A DNA stretch of 64,000 bases from Pachypanchax playfairii (Eukaryota > Chordata > Actinopteri > Cyprinodontiformes > Aplocheilidae), in contig SSNP01000297.1 of assembly GCA_006937955.1 (NCBI GenBank), positions 293,783-357,782 on the forward strand, given 5' to 3'. The notes under the pieces were generated by a model. The model made no database searches and was not told where the DNA came from. It worked only from the letters and a program-made list of their open reading frames with translations. Shown here in pieces: positions 37,801 through 52,800 of the stretch. The translations under genes and the position numbers were made by a program. Every line of letters starts with the position of its first letter. Position 1 is the first letter of the stretch.

Positions 37801-40800
37801 AGAATGCTGAGTTGGATCCAAAGAACACCATACCTACTGTAAAGCATGGGGGTGGAAACATCATGCTTTGGGGCTGTTTTTCTGCAAGGGGACCAGGACG
37901 ACTGATCCGTGTAAAGGAAAGAATGAATGGGGCCATGTATCGTAAGATTTTGAGTGAAAACCTCCTTCCATCAGCAAGGGCATTGAAAATGAGACGTGGC
38001 TGGGTCTTTCAGCATGACAATGATCCCAAACACACCGCCCGGGCAACGAAGGAGTGGCTTCGTAAGAAGCATTTCAAGGTCCTGGAGTGGCCTAGCCAGT
38101 CTCCAGATCTCAACCCCATAGAAAATCTCTGGAGGGAGTTGAAAGTCCGTGTTGCCTGGCGTCAGCCCCAAAACATCACTGCTCTAGAGGAGATCTGCAT
38201 GGAGGAATGGGCCAAAATACCAGCAACAGTGTGTGAAAACCTTGTGAAGACTTACAGAAAACGTTTGACCTCTGTCATTGCCAACAAAGGCTATATAACA
38301 AAGTATTGAGATTAACTTTTGTTATTGACCAAATACTTATTTTCCACCATAATTTGCAAATAAATTCTTTAAAAATCAGACAAAATGATTTTCTGGATTT
38401 TTTTTCCTCATTTTGTCTCTCATAGTTGAGGTATACCTATGATGAAAATTACAGGCCTCTCTGATCTTTTTAAGTGGGAGAACTTACACAATTGGTGGCT
38501 GACTAAATACTTTTTTGCCCCACTGTATATGGTATCTAAAAGCAAATATGAATGAGTGTCTCTCATTTGCTGAATTCAAATTGGCTCAAAGTAACAGAAA
38601 TATTGGGCTTTAAGACATTTATTCTGTGATCTTATCTCTGATTTGGGTGGGTCTATTTGTTCAAAATGTTTTGTCTCATTGTTTTAGACTGGTACTTTTA
38701 ATAAGTGCCATCGTTCCTGAACACAGGAGACACACTGGTTTAGTGCTTCCAGTGGGAGGTTATGAATAAAAATGACTCTTCTTGTAAAACAAATTAAACA
38801 CCATATTTGCGTGGTCCACATTTCTAGTGACATATGAAGTTCATACTTTTTTTCACCCTCTCACCGTTGCTAATCTTTTATAATCTGCACTGCAGTGTTT
38901 CATAGTCTTCTCTGAGGAACTTAATTGGCTGAGTGTTGTCACATGGGATGGGTTAACTTACAGTACATCCAACTAGTCCACTTGTTTCCTAAAGGCTACA
39001 ACAACCGTACAAAGAGAAGCATTTGCCTTGAATCTGGCTCTTAGAGCTGTAGGGAGTCAATGTGGTATATGAACAGTGTCTCTCCATGAAATTGAGCTCA
39101 GGTCACAGAACCAGATTACACATCCCAGTGTTCATGAGAGAAGAATAAGCAGTGCTGTTCAGGTTATATGTGTGAACTTTTTAGATCTATACGATCTTCA
39201 GAACACAGTTAATAATACATCTTTGATATTTAGGAATAAAGTAATGCTGAAGATGAAAGTTGTTGCGTAGCCCTTGAGGCTAACTGCACGCTGCTGTTAA
39301 CATACATTCAGTCTGACAGTCAAAACCTCACCTCAAGTTCTCAGTGAAGGATTTTACAACTTGTTCTGAAGACGTTGTTCCAGAATACCTTCCAGACTTA
39401 TTTAACACAGTTATTTCTCTATGGCAGCAAGACATGAAACAGTTTCCTTTTATGTATTTTTCAACAAATTACAAGAGGATGGCATATTGTTTTTTTGTGC
39501 TTTTGTTGGTTTGACAGAAAGTTTGCATGTTCATCTTGTGCATGCGTTGGTTTGCTTCAGGAACTCCGGCTTCATCCCGCAAGCAAAAAATATACACGAG
39601 GTTAATTATGAACTCTAAATTGGCTCTAGTAGTGAGTGTGTGTTTGTCCTTCTTGATGTGGCCCTGTGATGATCTGTGTGACTCCGCCCACCTGCCCAGT
39701 GAGATAGACACCAACTACCCTCGACCCTGAATAGGAATAAAGAAAATAACTGACTGACTGGTTTGACAATGTAAAGAATATCTTGTACCTGAATGATGTC
39801 AAAAATGATGGTTTTGTAGTTTATTGTTACATATTTGATGAAATACCCTTTAAAAACCTGTTTTTATCCCCTGTACTGTGACCTCGATGTGTGAAGACAA
39901 GTCAGTGTCAATATGTCAATGTCTGGTAGAAGGTAGTACTTTTGAAACAATCAAACCAAAAAAGTTGACAGAGTATGAATTTAAAACAAGCACCAGTGCA
40001 CACAGAGTAAAAGAACAAGAATAGCACCACTGTCATATAAAATAAAAGACTTTTGCTTCACCAGGAAGGTCCCACTAAGTAAAACCATCTCACTTTTAAG
40101 GGAATGGGCCATTTGGTTCGAACCATCAACCCTCCAGTTAACAATCAGACACTCTCCTTCTATAAGCCACAACAACACCATTTGGTTTTCCTACATAACT
40201 CTTCTTTTTCAGTAAATAAATAAATAAAACTCTACTGAGTTTTCATGCCCTGTGTGGTCACATTGCTATTCCATAGTGGAGGTTTTTTTTTTTACTTGGC
40301 ACTCATTTTCTAAGGTCAATGTGAGACTTTCTTCTGTGCTCTAATGTTGTTTTCCCCCCATCAGTGTCTAAAGAGTGCAAATGAAAAGAGACTTGTGAAG
40401 GTAATGCCATTTAAGCTGAATTGAAGGCAACTTCTTAAGTGCACTAAAAGCTTTCCTGCATGTTCATCCTTCTAACACCAAGAAGTGTTGCCCCCCAAAT
40501 TTGTACAGAATTAACAGGGATTCAGACTAAGTGGTACAACCATAAGACGGGTGTCTGAGGGGATGTTTGGAACAGAGATGCATTAAAGATGTACAAAATA
40601 TACAATATTTTTATAATATATCACCAAATACATAATAATAATATGGATCATTATAAGACTAATAAAAGTGTTACTGCTATTCAGTTGCATGAGGATTGTA
40701 GCAACTATATAACAACTGTTAAATTGCTTTATTTACTGCATTTTAATAAAGTTGAATCCCAATCAAATACAATCTAAAATAGTAAAGACTAAACTGTGAT

Positions 40801-43800
40801 ACAGTAAAACTCCAGCAGCAACTACTGACTGTATGTTGAATTGCTGACCTGTAAAATTGCTACAAACTGTTTAAAATTTGTCCATATTTCCATGTTGAAT
40901 AGAATTCACACATGCAGCTCACAATGCTTTGGTTAACTGATTGTACTACAGGAAAACCAATTCCTGACCCCCCCACAGGCGGTTTGCTGGTGACATTCTC
41001 AGACAAAAAGCAGCTATGTTCAGTCCAAAAGGCCACCAGGAGTGTGAGTGTCTTCAGCTCACTGACCTTGTTTACTGAGCCATGAAGAGAGGCATGTTTC
41101 TGGGCTGATAGGGACGAGAAGACATGTACTGCAACAAGTCCTTAGAGGGAAAACAGTATGCAGCACCAGATTTCACCTATAGAATCAATTTAGATGTTTT
41201 TTTTGTGAAAAATTATTCAAATAAAAATGTAATCTGTTCTTTCAAAAAGCTCTTCTTCCATTGACAGAGGCTAGTGCTTTCCATCAGTACACATCAGTAA
41301 AATGCTTCCTGGAGCGTCTTCAAAGACTGTGCTGACCACTCTTATTACAGTCAGAATTCCAGCTCACTGCTGCTACTTTAAATAATTGCTGACACATTTT
41401 GGAGGTGGGCTGCACAGTGGTGCAGTTGGTAGCACTGTTTCCTTGCAGCGAGAAGGTCCTGAGTTCGAAACCGATCTTTCTGCTCGTAGTTTGTATGTTC
41501 TCTGTCTGCATGTGTTGGTTTTCTCCTTGGACTCCGGCTTCCTCCCACAGACCAAAAATATTCATGAGGTTAACTGGCAGCTCTAAATTATCATGAGGTG
41601 TGAGTGATTGTCTGTATATATATAGTATATATATATGGTCCTGTGATGGACTGGCGACCTGTCTGGGTGTAACTCCACCTCTCACCCAATTACAATAAAT
41701 GGCCCTTTTTATTCTAAGCACAACAAAAGGTCGAAGTCGCTTGTTTTTAGTCTGTGAACTAAAACGCAACTGCTGATGCTTCAGATATGCTCATCTTTCA
41801 AAACTTGTCATTAGAGTCATTCAGAGATAAAACTGTGAAAAGCAATGTTTGCAGTGTTTTATAGGCAAGTCTGATATCCAGAATATACCTCAAATAAAAG
41901 CTGTTGCCAAATTTATGCCACAAAACCAAAGGTTGAATAGCAACTGGAAAATATTTTGTGCCACAGCTACGTCTCATATGATGAAAATATTTAATGTGCA
42001 TAAGAAACTATCTTGCGAGCACAAGAATTGTTTCTGGTTTTTTGCTTTTTTTGCACGTGTGCAGTAATTTGTTGTGTAAACCGAATTTTTTTTCTTCTTT
42101 TGGGAAACAGGAAACCAATTTTTCTAGTTACTTTCTTCAGTGTCTCCTCAGGGGCCACAGATAGCACCTCTTTTAAAGTTGAAATGTTCTGTTTGACTCT
42201 CAAAACATGAAAAATATCTCAGCAGAAAATGATTTAATTAGCCAAGATCAAAGACTGATAACTCCAAATGTATTTTCTTGGACTTGTTAAAAAGAGGAAG
42301 AATTGATTTTTTAAAATAAAGAAATTACACTAAACTGAAATCTGTCCTTGATTTTCGCATTGCATGAGAGCGTACGAGCACACAGTGTAACACTGTGTCT
42401 GCACATTTATATTCATGTCTGTACTCATCTCATAAAATGTTTGAAGTAATTAAAGTATTAGGTAATTAAGTACTTAAATTCATAGGACAACTTTGACCCT
42501 TTTGGTGTCACATTTTGAGCGTGTGACAAAAAAAAACAAGTCTTTTAAGTATTTACTGGACTAAATTGTTTTTGTAATCTTTATTTCTTATTTAGTTCAA
42601 AGAGGGTTTAAAACAGACACAAATTGCATCTGAAATTACAGGCTGACACGTTCTTTCATTTATCAATAACACGCGGCACTTGCAGTACATTTATTTAATG
42701 ATACATGTCGAATGTATTTGAACTTTAATGATGTTTAATGATGCTGCAGCATTATTGAAAACTGTTTTTGTACATGTTCATTTTTTGTATTTGAGCTTTG
42801 CTTCCTGCTCCATGATTGTGAGAAGTCTCCTGAAAGCCAGCGCCATCAGCTTTACATGAACACGCACATGTTCATATTAGTACTTAGCAGCATCTCTATT
42901 GACAGGGTTAGTTCATCCAGACCACCTGAAGACACACAGGATGTTGAACTGCCTTCAAAATAAAATGAAACAACAAAAATCATCAACAGTAAAATAAAAA
43001 ACAGGGACATTTTGCTTTAATATGAACGTTATGTTGAGATAATGTTAAATCAGGGTGACGCGGATGGAGATGAGTGATATGTGACAGCTGTAGGGGTGAA
43101 GGGGAAAGACTAGACAGTGAGACTACGGGCTTAAAATAGTGGTACAAATAAAAAGACAGAAGGAAGAGGTGTTAGGATTTTAATTGGTCATGGAAAAGGA
43201 TTAGAAATGAGTATATCGAAGGCTGAGATGGTTTGTACATGTACAGAGAAGCGTTTGTTGTGCCCTTGTCAAAGGATGTTAAACATGGAGCCGGCAGTGA
43301 GGAGGAGGAAAAGAATAAGACTAGAGAGAAGTGCAGGGTGTTGGTGTGGCAAAGTGGGATGGCCCACTGTGGTGGCGACCCCTAAAGGGGCCAAAGAAGA
43401 AGGAGTCACATGTGTGATATTGACTCACCTCCTCATTCTGCAGGTCGTTTAGGTCATCGTCACCTGTGATTTGTTTACAACCTACATGCATCTTGTTTCA
43501 AGGTGTGAAGGGTTGTGAAACCAGCTGGGAGGGGATCAAGGCTGAGCTAGCACTGGACAGACGCTACCTGAGACCACCTCTTCTGTTTAGTATCAGGGAT
43601 TCTTTGAAAAGATTTTCTCTTATTCCTGAGAGGAAGCAAGACTTATGATGAGTTGTGCCGTGTGCTGATGATGTGGTTGTTTAATATAAAGGTCCAGCTA
43701 CACAAATGAAACTTAAACAAGTCAGTGTCACTGGCGCATGTTTGACCTCTTTAATTACTAAGTATGAATGTATGTCACGAGAACAATTTTCAAGTTTGAA

Positions 43801-46800
43801 ACTTCCCCCCTCGTCAATTAGAACTGAGGAGGCCTTTTGGTTAGAAGGTGAAACATATTAAAGAACCGAGAACTGAGTGAGTATCTGCACCAGAACTCTG
43901 ATGGGGTTTGGAGTCTGTGTGTGATTCATTTCACTGTTCTCTGCATTCATAAAACATCAAGGTGGGGAAAAGAAAATTAATTTTGCTCTGTTGAGCTTTA
44001 CTCAGATGTATGAAAATTTATTTTATTCCATCATTGTTCATTTCTTATTCTCTTTCTTCTGTTTGAGCTCATTTATATCAGAATTTTGGAGTCAGTCTGA
44101 AAGCTGAATCATCTGAGAGACTCTGAATCGGCTCAAAACTATGTTTGATTGTACAAAACCTACATGCCAACATGTTCTATTCTTTGTTGCATTTTATAAT
44201 GTGTGATTAACCAGCCTGGTCTCAAACTGTGTCAGATGGAAACAAGAGTTTTTGACATGATTGCTACAGAGTAAGATCTAGTCCAAGTCACAAAATGTTT
44301 TAGACAGTAATCAACACATTTAGTCGACTCACCACCCGACTGGATCACCTTTAAGCAATTGACTCAATTTGATGTTTTTCTTCTTAACAAGTTCCACAAA
44401 TTTGCTTTAATCTTATATGTAACCTGTTGACCTATTTTTAAAAAGCATAATATTGAAAATTCAACATATCATGCCTTTAAATCACTAACTGATGGGGGAA
44501 AACTCAGCTCTGCTTGACACTGTGTCTGTAGCTCGACCATCCAACAACTTCATCATTTTTGTACTAATATAGAACAAAACCTTAATTCTGTATAAATGTA
44601 TTTTCTGTGTTCATCTCTTTATAAATTAGTATAAAAGCAGAATCCTGTTGTTGAGTTGAAGAGTTTCTTTTCTTTGAGACTGTGTTGGAATATTAGCTGC
44701 AACTATTTCTCTTAAAACCCACATTTTGCTCTGCTTGGCCTTTTCTTTTGAATTTGCAAGGTTTGCAGGTTTAATTTTCTTTGGTTACTTTTTTCCATTT
44801 TCATTTCAGACAATACACTTTGTGTTGCTGGGTTCCTTTTGCCTTTAGCCTCCTCACTAATTAGAGAGACTATAATAATCTTAAAACCCACACTGAACAG
44901 GAAATTAAGAACAGAGTGTCTTTGTTATTCTTTTTGTACCTTCTTTTCACTTGTGATGCTGGGCTTTCATAAGGACACAGAAAAAACAACTTAAGATAAG
45001 TGATGTATGATCTCTGTTCCAGGTAAATAAATATAAGTTATAAGTAACACAGAAAATGACTGAGCTGTATCATCAGTCCGATCAATCAGACAGCAAACCG
45101 GTTTCTCTCAAAAGGATATTACAGGCTTGGAAAATCTGTAGAAAACCTATTAGAAAATAAAATACTTCATGAAATTGTCATTTTTTACTAACACGTATAA
45201 ATCAAGACAGATTACAGCTGGAAAACAAATTATGTTGTTCTGACATCTGAAGTGACACTAAAATGATTATATTTCAGTTTGAGATTTTGTTTGTCTTCGT
45301 CCCCTGGGTTTGTTTTATGCAGTAGTTACGACAACTATCTTAGAAAATGATAAAGATTTGTTTTGCTAATTTTAACCAAAAAGATTTAACATCTAAAGCT
45401 AACACGGTGGTTTTGGAGTTTAACATAAAAAAAAAGATGTATTAACAAAAATCAAAGCATAACTTTTACTGGATGTCCTTTGATAAATAAACTCTTCTGT
45501 GAATGGTATGAGAGTAGAATCTGATATAATCATGTTTATTTTCCTCACTCAAAGGGTCAGATTTAGACTTAAACAGTACATCTCATTAAAATTCCACTTT
45601 TTTAGCCTTTAAATGCTTTGTGAAGTGAATTTAGAGTGTCTAGGAGTGCAAAAAGTTTTAATTTGTCACTCCATGTGTTGTACAGATATTTTTGTAAAAT
45701 GTTTTGGTCGTATTTTTCAAGCTGTTCAGTTTTTTCTATTATCTATGACATTTTTTGAACTATTATGTCAGAGGACCCTGGAAATACCCTAAAAATGCTA
45801 AACATAGTCATGGACTTCAGGCTAAAGGCAGAGCAAATCTGTCATCTTTATTTCTCACTGCGAGTATGTAGTCCATGCCGAAAGTACAAGTGTCAAAAAG
45901 TTCTGTTGTTAGGTGTATTAATAACAAGAAGGGTCAATTTGGCTAAATCGTGTGTAATAGTTGGTGGAAGTACATTAAGCCTGACCAAATGAAAAAAACT
46001 GTCAGAGCTGATCTATAGTCGAAAAGTTTTCTGCAGTTTTTGTACCTTTGAGGATCTATCTTGTGTTGTGGACCTAATTATTTTACTGGATTATATTCCC
46101 TGTAACTGTCCGGACCAAATGAGACCAATATCTTGCTGGAAATAGGGATTTTTGTACATGTAGACAGCCGTCAAAGGTAGGAAGTTAACTCTTGAATTCT
46201 TTGCTTTTCTGGCATGCAGCACGTCCAACATATTTAAAGGGACTGCACCAAAACAAGTTATTTTGCAGACCCTGTCGGATCAGGGTAGAAGTCCAGCATA
46301 TAGAACTATTATGATTAAAAAAATCAGACTTAATAACTGCCGTTCCTGATATGAACCACAACTAAACGATTTAGATATAAAAAAGGAAGAATTTAAAGCA
46401 TGATATTTCTCCTAGGACTTTCTTCACTCAACAAGCCACTAAATGACAGAAATAAAAAAAACACTGGGCCTTTTCTAACACTCAGTTTTCACATTTTCCA
46501 GCTCAAAACATTTTATCAACTGATATTACTGGCAATGAAAAGACCTACCATGAACAATAATATGAGACACCATGAAAGTGCAGCAGGTTTTACCCAGCTC
46601 TTATGCCCCTGTGAAGTAAAACCCACTTTTTTCTTTGGTTTGGAATGTAAAATGAATCTTTCTTTTAACTTTCACCTTCTGTCAGTGCTGAATGACGGTT
46701 CTCCATTCTCACAGAAACTTTCAGCCGTGAGGGGAAGGGTATTTTTTAAAGAGGTATAAATAAAAGCTTAATCAGCAAAGAACTTAGACTTTAGCGAGTC

Positions 46801-49800
46801 ATTTGCAAACTCGGTAAACACACTATGAATAATGGAAATATTCTCTCATAAATACATATGCAATTGGCCCACACTGCCTTTCCTCTAGAAAATGTAAGTT
46901 TATACTGTTTCACCTTCCTGCAAACAAATCAATCCAGTCTTAATATAAAAACTAGTGATTTACCAGCTGATATATTATGTGAAACAAAGGAGTTGTAATA
47001 ATTTTATTTTTTAATGTTATTATAGATCAAAAAACCAGTAAACTTTAAACTATTTAGACACCAAACATATCCACTATGTAAGGGTTAGGGATTTGCGGAA
47101 TTGGTTTAAAAAATCCTATTGCAGTTAATCATATTGTTAAATCACTACAGTGCTGTGAAAAAGTATTTGCCCCCCTGGATTTTTTCAGTTTTACTATTTT
47201 TCTTTTTCTCCAGTTCAAATTTTCAAAATTTCTGACTAAATGTACTTAAAGAGCACCTTGTTGATCCACGAGGCCACAGAACTCAGAACAACATCTAAAG
47301 CTCTGCAGGCCTCACTTATCTGTGAAGGAAAAAGGCACAAAAATGACATCAGAGAAAGAGTGTTTCAAGATAAAAACCACAGCTGACAAACAAGAATGAA
47401 AAAGGAACGTAAGCCTGTCTAACACTTGTCAAAAAATCCTATTATTGATCCTAAAGTTTTTATTGATAAAATCATTTTTTGGAAGGTGTGTGTTTTGTTA
47501 CATCTGGTGTAAAACAAACACTGTCAATGATTTCCTGTACCCGCTTGCTCCTGTTCAGGGTTGCAGGGAACTGGTGCGTATCTTCAGCGGTCATTGGGTG
47601 AGAGGCGGGGTTACACCTTGACAGGTGGCCAGATAAACAACTCATACTAACACACCTAGGGACACGTTAGAGTTACAAATGAACCTCATAAATTATTTTG
47701 GGAGAAAGCAGGAGTTTAAAACTCTGTTTCTAAGAAAAATAACATCACCCTGACACTGAAACATGGTGGTGGTAGAGTGATGGTCTGGGACTGATGTGCA
47801 GCTTCAGCACCTTATAGATGTGCTGGAATTAATGTAAGTGTAATTCTGAGTGGATCAAAGTCCTCCACAGCAATTTGAGCGCAAACACTTAATTTCATTG
47901 TCACCAAACTGGCAAGCAAGTACTTTGCTGGCTCAGCAAGTCCTTATATAGAGGGGGCAGTTACTTTTCCTCATAGGGTCAGACTGGTTTGAATGTTTTT
48001 TTGTCTTAATCTATAAACCGTTGGTCTTTACTCAGAGTATCTTTACCTGATCTATAGTTTTGTTATGATCTAAAAAATCAAAGTGTCCCCAAAAAAGCAA
48101 AAACTGAAGAAATTTGTAAGAGGGCACAATACAGAAAATCAGTTTATGAGCAGTTAGAAGTTACTGCTTATTTTATGGCAGATCATAAACACAATTTAAA
48201 GGAAAGTTTGTTTCTAATAGCAGGATTGTCAGTAATTAGTCACCAAAACTACTTTTACAACTACTGTACATTTGAAAATGAATTGCTTAAAGATCCCATA
48301 TTAGGAACTTTTCACATACTCTGAATCATTTCTTTTACATCTCAATGACATGTAAAAGCCATGCATTGTTCAAACTGGCCCTCTTTGAAAGTTCAGCTGT
48401 TGTTTCCAAACTTGTCTCATCTCATCTCATGCTCTGTTTCATGGGGGCACGGCTCTTTGCAGCCTAGCACCTCTTAGACCTGCCCATTTCTGTCCTTTGC
48501 GTGTTCATGAAACATCGGAGGTTTTAGCGATGCTGATAAACAAACAGCTGATTACACTGAAATTAATGATAAACAAGCGTTGCAGTGCCAAGAAATGGAC
48601 TAAAAACTTTGGACTGAGGAACTTTGAGCCTGAAGACTCCAACGTCATGTTATTGAAAGGTTAGTCTGACATTTACTCATGTATCTTTGTTGTTTTGCTG
48701 CGTCCGGTAGAGATGTGGTTCTTCAAGCTTACCAGTTTGACCCAGAAAGAGATGTAACGGTGTTAGCTCTTCATTAACAGCAGCTCAGCTGAGCCACACC
48801 TTGGCTCCGGTTCTTCATTAGCTACAACTCAGCTCCTGTTGTTTTTTGCGAACGATAGCAGGGACATCATAAATAAATTCCATCCATGCTGCCCTTCTGT
48901 CCTCTTCATCTGGGACCTGATGAGGTGTTTTGTGTTCTTCTGAGCAGCAAACAACAGAACATTTTGAGTTTCCTAATCTGAACCAGTGGTTTTGAATCGG
49001 CAACAGAATGGCGGGTGTCTGAGGAAGTTACTGCTGTACCTGGTGGGTGGAGAAAGTTCTCGGAGGGTGAGTGAACCCCCTCAGAGCACAACCCCCTCAC
49101 GTCTTGTGACGTAGGAAGCCGGGACAATTTTGAACTGCATACTCATTAGACTTGATTCGGAAACCCCTATCCTTCTCAAAACAGCACGGATGGGTTGTTT
49201 TTTTCAACTTTCTATGAGTGTATATGCACCACAAACACAAAAACACACCAAATCCCAGAAAAAGTTGATTTTTCATACTATGGGACCTTTTGGCTAAATA
49301 AAACAATAATATCATGTGTTTTAGAATACAATATACAACTAGCTTATAACAGGGTCTTTAAGATGGCGTTATGTTTCTGACAGAGTGTTTTACAAGTCCT
49401 CTGACAGGCACTTCTGTTTCACAGACACAATAAAACAAGACAGAGCTGTTCCAGTTTTTTACCTGACACTTGATGTTTTGAAAAGGCCAACCACAGATGA
49501 CCCTCCTCACATGGAAAACCATGGATGACTACTTGAGAAACAGTGCACGTTGAGCCAGTATAGTCAGGGATGTGAGTTAGTTTCAAATTTCATAGGAATT
49601 TATTAAGACAGAGTTGTTTTTATGGACAGACACAGATGCAAATGAGTTTCCCCACAGTATCATATTAAGTTATATTGTCCTTTGTAAAGGTATAGTCATA
49701 CCTCAAAGTACTGCAATGACAGTTTAATCAGAAAATATCGTTCTTTGTCTGAGACTTTCTCTGATGTAAATTTTTGTGTTTAAGTTTGATGATTATTTTT

Positions 49801-52800
49801 GCACATTCAATTATGTTTGCACACTGACTTATTATTGATTCTTTTGTTGACATTTTCTTATTACTGTTACATTTCTTCTTACTTTGCTGTGGAGCTACTG
49901 AATTTCTCACTGTGAGATCAATTATCTTATCTTATCTTATCTTATCTTATCTTATCTTATCTTATCTTATCTTATCTTATCTTATCTTATCTTATCTTAA
50001 GGTCCTATATCATACAAAATCCACTTTTGGAGTTTTTAACTTCCTTATTAAACCACGGTTTTAGGTTTGAAAAGAACATCTCTGGATTCCTCATACTGGC
50101 CGAATGAGATCCAGTCTTGAAGGTTTAGGTTTCTCCTTGACTTTGAGTTGCCATTATGACGGGTTTTATATTTCAGCAAGGTAAGCAAATAAGACATGTT
50201 TCTCATTACCTCTGTTTTTACTGGCTTCCTGTTAGATGTTTAAAAAGGCTTTATAACAAATATTACAAACAGCAAAAAGCCTGAAGGATTGTTGTATATC
50301 AATCAGTACCGTTTATTTTTGGTGGACACACAAATTGTTATATTTATTCTTTTAATTGTTTGTTTACTTTTTCAAAATACCTCCTACATTTTGAGGAATA
50401 TTTATTTCCAATGTTGTTAATCTTGCTGAGGAAATGTGAATGAAGTATTTTACACACAAATAAAAGAGCTTTATTGCCATAATTTATCTTATCACACGTG
50501 TTCATGTTCTGGTCTGGCATTTTTGAAAGATGCTAGCTATCCACTTGATAAATCATCTCAGCCTCTCTGACTTTGCCCTTTCAAGTAAAACTCGTTTTGT
50601 TACTGTCAGATGACAAATCACCAACATTTGGAGCTTCACATTTCTGGGATGCATTAACATGCAGAGGAAATGATCTATTTTAAATTAAATCCAATTAAAA
50701 AGATCTAATTTCCCCTTGGGGATTAATGAAGCATTATTGAATTGAATTGGAACCAGAATCAGAACATGGACGGGTTCAAATTACCTCTAAAATGAAGGTT
50801 TTTATGAGGATATAAACTGATGAGATACAAACAATGGAGCAAAGAGTGATAACGTGACAAAAAAGCACTTTCCTGATATATTTAATTTATTATTTTCATA
50901 TGTTCTCTAACTTAAAAAATAGAATAAAGATGTACTTTTCATTTGGAAATTTCATTTGAATTCATGTACATTATACTGTATGTGCATCATATGTCAAACA
51001 CATAAGAAATGTGTAGTTCACTAATAACATGATTTTCAAACAAAAACCACATGAATTCTAAATAAAATGCATATTTTGCATGTGAAAATGTGTAAAAAAA
51101 ATTGTTTTGCATTAAGTAAACTTGAGGTTTTGGAACAGCTATAGCATGTTCGGGTTAAAAAAGAAAAAAAATTCTCTAAGGATTAAAATTTAAACAAAAA
51201 TCTGAGCTTTTATGTATTTTTGACTGAATTTTTTTCTGGTGGTAACCAGTAACTTAGGAAAGGATTTTGCTTAGAGTAACATCACAGAGGTGTGTGTATG
51301 TATTTATGGTATGAATTATATTTTCATAGGCTGTTTGGTTTTTGATGAGTATTTTTAAGCAATTAATTAGATTATACTAAAATAGGTTTAAGAAACCATC
51401 CTCCCACATTTTGATTCAGAGGGACAGTTTTGAGTTCTCTGGTGGTCTAAAGATAAACTTGGTAAACAGGACCTAAGAGCTCTTAGTACGTATCTCTCTT
51501 CCTCAAGTTTATTTACATTTGAAATTCCCTCTGAACGCAGATGTTATTCATGACCAAAAGGGCAGCAATAAAATAAAACACTTGAGTCTGAACTAATTCA
51601 TTGAAAACAAACAGTTTGTAGTTTATCTTCACTGCTGTAAGTGTTCATTTTAAAGCAGTACTAAATAACTTATCTAAAGCAGTGTCCCTCAGATGGTCAT
51701 TGCTCGAACCGGTGTTATGTAGAAATATGCTCCCTGTTGAGATGTGCTATCGATTCCTTCTGCACATGTGCCGTTCTACAGTCTTGACTTCAATAAACAG
51801 ATTTATCGTTTATTTTTGTTTCTATATTTTTCCATAAATACATTTTACCTATCAAATTTATTCTCCCAGGACATGAACACTAAATATGATGTTATTTTTA
51901 CTTTCTTTGCATTGTCAGAGCGACAGGCAAATGTTTGGACACACCCAGAGGAGAAGGACCCAACAATGGCCGATAAGGACCCAGAGGGCTTTTATATAGA
52001 AAATATCAGGATCATAAAAATAATTAACAGGGCACACTCGCCATAAACAAGAATACTGTATAAACTTCTAATGACATTTCATTATGAAATAAGTTGTTAA
52101 TTATGGCAGCATTTTTCTTCAGGGCAGCATAAATCATCAGAACACCACTTCCTGCTGTCACTCGAATTACTGAAGTTATTAAGTGTAATATAGGAGGACA
52201 CGAGTGTCTAATATGAAGCTGAACATGTTTTTCAGTGAGTATCTACTTAGACAAGTTTCAAAACAGCAGCTTAAACTTTTAGAAGTTATTTTGTACTGCT
52301 TTAAGTAAAGAACAGACATTTTGGTAAATAGCATTTGTTCCACTAATGCGTAATTACAAAGTTCTCAAAGAGTTGTTCTGCATATCCCCCAGGTTTAAAA
52401 TCTGTCCTCAGAGGTTCGTACAGAACAATTTTTTTAGGTTAAATAAGAGGTTTTTGATTTTTATCTTCAGCCATTCTTTGATTAGTCCTAATTTATCAAC
52501 TGCAGGGAGTTCATGGCTGCTGATTTCTGGGACAAGGTTTAAGGAGGATTTATAACAGCTTTTCCATGTCGTCTTATTAAAAGTTGACTTAGAGCAAATC
52601 ATAGCATAACAAAAGCCAATTAAAGACGTAAAGTAAAAGTTTTTGCAACTCACTTTATTTGGATTTCTCAGATTTTTTTTCCTATTTTACTGTAAACCAA
52701 AAGATATATCTCAGAAACATAAAATTATCACCTTTAAAGTTGAACCTTTTGGTGATCGCTTAATTCTTGGTGTGTGTATTTTAAATTAAACACCAGGTGA

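Noticed and set aside
37340..37936. 198-codon minus-strand frame
   Set aside because: Antisense shadow of the Tc1 transposase.
41405..41480. Possible tRNA gene at the head of the SINE-like repeat
   Set aside because: A/B-box-like text only; the acceptor and anticodon stems do not pair, and the same text recurs as a dispersed repeat.
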